Origin: Mucilaginibacter saanensis
GTDB taxonomy: Bacteria > Bacteroidota > Bacteroidia > Sphingobacteriales > Sphingobacteriaceae
Assembly: GCF_014200575.1 (NCBI RefSeq)
Contig: NZ_JACHBZ010000010.1
Span: 1-64,000 of the forward strand
Direction: 5' to 3'
Length of the DNA stretch: 64,000 bases
In this document: one piece after another, positions 62,753 through 64,000 of the stretch
How the letters are laid out: each line of letters opens with the position of its first letter
Position numbering within the stretch: position 1 is the first letter of the stretch
The notes under the pieces: generated by a model
What the model was told of the DNA's origin: nothing
What the model saw: the letters and a program-made list of their open reading frames with translations, nothing else
Database searches by the model: none
Made by a program: the position numbers and the translations under genes

Positions 62753-64000
62753 ATGAGAACTACTAAGCCTAAGCTTACCCAGCAGGATATAAGACGATAT
62801 AATTGGTATATATGGCGAGCCGTAATTGCCGGTTTTGCATTTATTGCTATCATGATAGCGCTTACTATTTTTGACGTATTTGGCCAGTTACCCGCCTTCC
62901 GCGACCTGGAGAACCCTAAAAGCAACCAGGCATCAGAGGTAATATCATCTGATAAAAAAGTACTGGGCACCTACTACATTCAAAACCGGTCAAACGTAAC
63001 TTATAAAGAATTATCACCTTACGTAATAAGCGCCCTGGTAGCTACCGAAGATAAACGTTTTTTTGACCATTCGGGTATTGACTTTGGTCGTAGCTTCACC
63101 ATTTTCCTGCACTTGCTAATAGGTCAAAAACAGGGCGGCAGTACAATCACCCAACAATTGGCACTTAATCTTTTTTCTGAAAGGGCTGCCAATCCGTTTA
63201 AGCGTATTGTTCAAAAAATGCAGGAATGGGTAACCGCCGTTAAACTTGAACGTCATTACACCAAAGAAGAAATATTGACCATGTACCTTAACACGGTTGA
63301 TTTTGGTGCATATAATACTTATGGTATCAAATCGGCGGCACGTACTTATTTTAATGTAACACCCGATAAACTTACGCCTGACCAGGCAGCACTGCTGATA
63401 GGCATGGTTAACGGCCCGGGCGTTTACTCGCCTACCAGGCATCCGGAAAATGCACTCAGACGCCGTAATCTGGTGCTGAACCGTATGGCAGAGAAAGGTG
63501 ATTTGAGCGAAGGCCAGGCTGCTGAATTTAAACAAAAACCACTCGGGCTTGATTTCCGCCCGAACAATCACTTTGACGGGCCTGCTCCATATTTCAGATC
63601 GGTATTAAAAAAAGAACTGCAGAAATTATTTAAGGAGCAAAATATTAACCGGCCCGATAATACCCCTTATGATCTGGACCGCGACGGTCTTAAAATATAT
63701 ACTACCATTGACGCCACCATGCAGCAATATGCCGAAGAGGCGCAGCAGGAGTATATGCGCAATTTACAAGTGCAGTTTAATGATCATTGGCGCGGACAAA
63801 ATCTGGCAAAAAACATACACAACTATAAGCTCCTTCTTCAACAGGGCATGTTACGTTCTGACAGATATAAGCAGTTGAAAGCCCAGGGCATGAGTGATGA
63901 TGATATTAAAACCAACTTTAACACTCCCGATAAGCTGAACCTGTTTACCTGGCATGGCGATATTGATACGTTGATGAAACCCATCGACTCTATTGTATAT
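62753..64000 (+). CDS. Penicillin-binding protein 1A-type transglycosylase, 5' part (cut by window edge)
   Basis: 416 codons are visible, without a stop. Order: short cytoplasmic head, one membrane helix (AVIAGFAFIAIMIALTIFDV, about residues 24-43), then a GT51 glycosyltransferase domain with E99 in VATEDKRFFDHSG, GGSTITQQLALNLFSE and LERHYTKEEILTMYLN. The transpeptidase (SxxK) domain would follow outside the window. Polymerises lipid II at the inner membrane. ATG 62753 is 1 nt after the porW stop, so the two are likely one transcript. Confidence 0.93.
   Translation, partial: MRTTKPKLTQQDIRRYNWYIWRAVIAGFAFIAIMIALTIFDVFGQLPAFRDLENPKSNQASEVISSDKKVLGTYYIQNRSNVTYKELSPYVISALVATEDKRFFDHSGIDFGRSFTIFLHLLIGQKQGGSTITQQLALNLFSERAANPFKRIVQKMQEWVTAVKLERHYTKEEILTMYLNTVDFGAYNTYGIKSAARTYFNVTPDKLTPDQAALLIGMVNGPGVYSPTRHPENALRRRNLVLNRMAEKGDLSEGQAAEFKQKPLGLDFRPNNHFDGPAPYFRSVLKKELQKLFKEQNINRPDNTPYDLDRDGLKIYTTIDATMQQYAEEAQQEYMRNLQVQFNDHWRGQNLAKNIHNYKLLLQQGMLRSDRYKQLKAQGMSDDDIKTNFNTPDKLNLFTWHGDIDTLMKPIDSIVY

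Overview
The window reads as a chromosome segment of a pigmented Bacteroidota bacterium, most like Mucilaginibacter or Pedobacter (Sphingobacteriaceae). Grounds: TonB-dependent receptors with a carboxypeptidase-like N-terminus, a PorW/SprE-type gliding/type IX secretion lipoprotein, a Porin_10-type putative porin, the split F1Fo operon order (Z-I-B-E-F-H-A-G without atpD/atpC), DUF5606 and DUF2490 proteins, a fused CrtYcd-type lycopene cyclase, and -7 promoter boxes of the Bacteroidota form TAnnTTTG. The taxon is inferred from gene content; no search was run.

Layout. 1-630: scar of an integrative element (three IS21-like end repeats, an integrase N-terminus, tRNA-Asn). 0.7-5.9 kb: a PfkB kinase and a divergent carotenoid locus (crtB, secreted protein, lycopene cyclase, cytochrome b5-like protein on minus; crtI on plus). 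6-12.9 kb: carA, panB, an RluA-type pseudouridine synthase, a REP-associated tyrosine transposase (RAYT) bracketed by two 107-bp REP pairs, a DlgD/YiaK-type dehydrogenase, a lipoprotein, purN. 13-31 kb: two TonB-dependent receptors, a class A beta-lactamase-like hydrolase, lpxK-PNP-porin, a secreted protein often labelled asparagine synthetase B, cyclophilin, DUF5606, Dabb, CDF transporter, rlmH and a membrane-anchored MutS-like ATPase. 31.5-43 kb: leuS (carrying an in-frame palindromic repeat), a frameshifted lipoprotein gene, an ECF sigma factor, murB, two envelope glycosyltransferases, crtZ, lpdA and an APH-fold kinase. 43-53.8 kb: an S15-type hydrolase, two tandem M1 peptidases, a GIN-domain protein, two barrel-like proteins, a second GT39 enzyme, DinB. 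53.9-64 kb: ATP synthase operon, porW and the start of a PBP1A-type gene cut by the window edge.

Functional links. crtB, crtI, the lycopene cyclase and the distant crtZ together suffice for phytoene to zeaxanthin. lpxK, murB, the glycosyltransferases and the PBP serve the envelope; porW and the receptors serve the outer membrane. The ATP synthase set is a coherent Fo + partial F1 operon.

The most interesting signals are in the repeats: an 84-bp palindromic element read through as 28 residues of LeuS, a RAYT gene flanked by 107-bp REP pairs with compensatory base changes, and several dispersed palindromes placed immediately after stop codons. No CRISPR array, prophage or recognisable defence island was seen.
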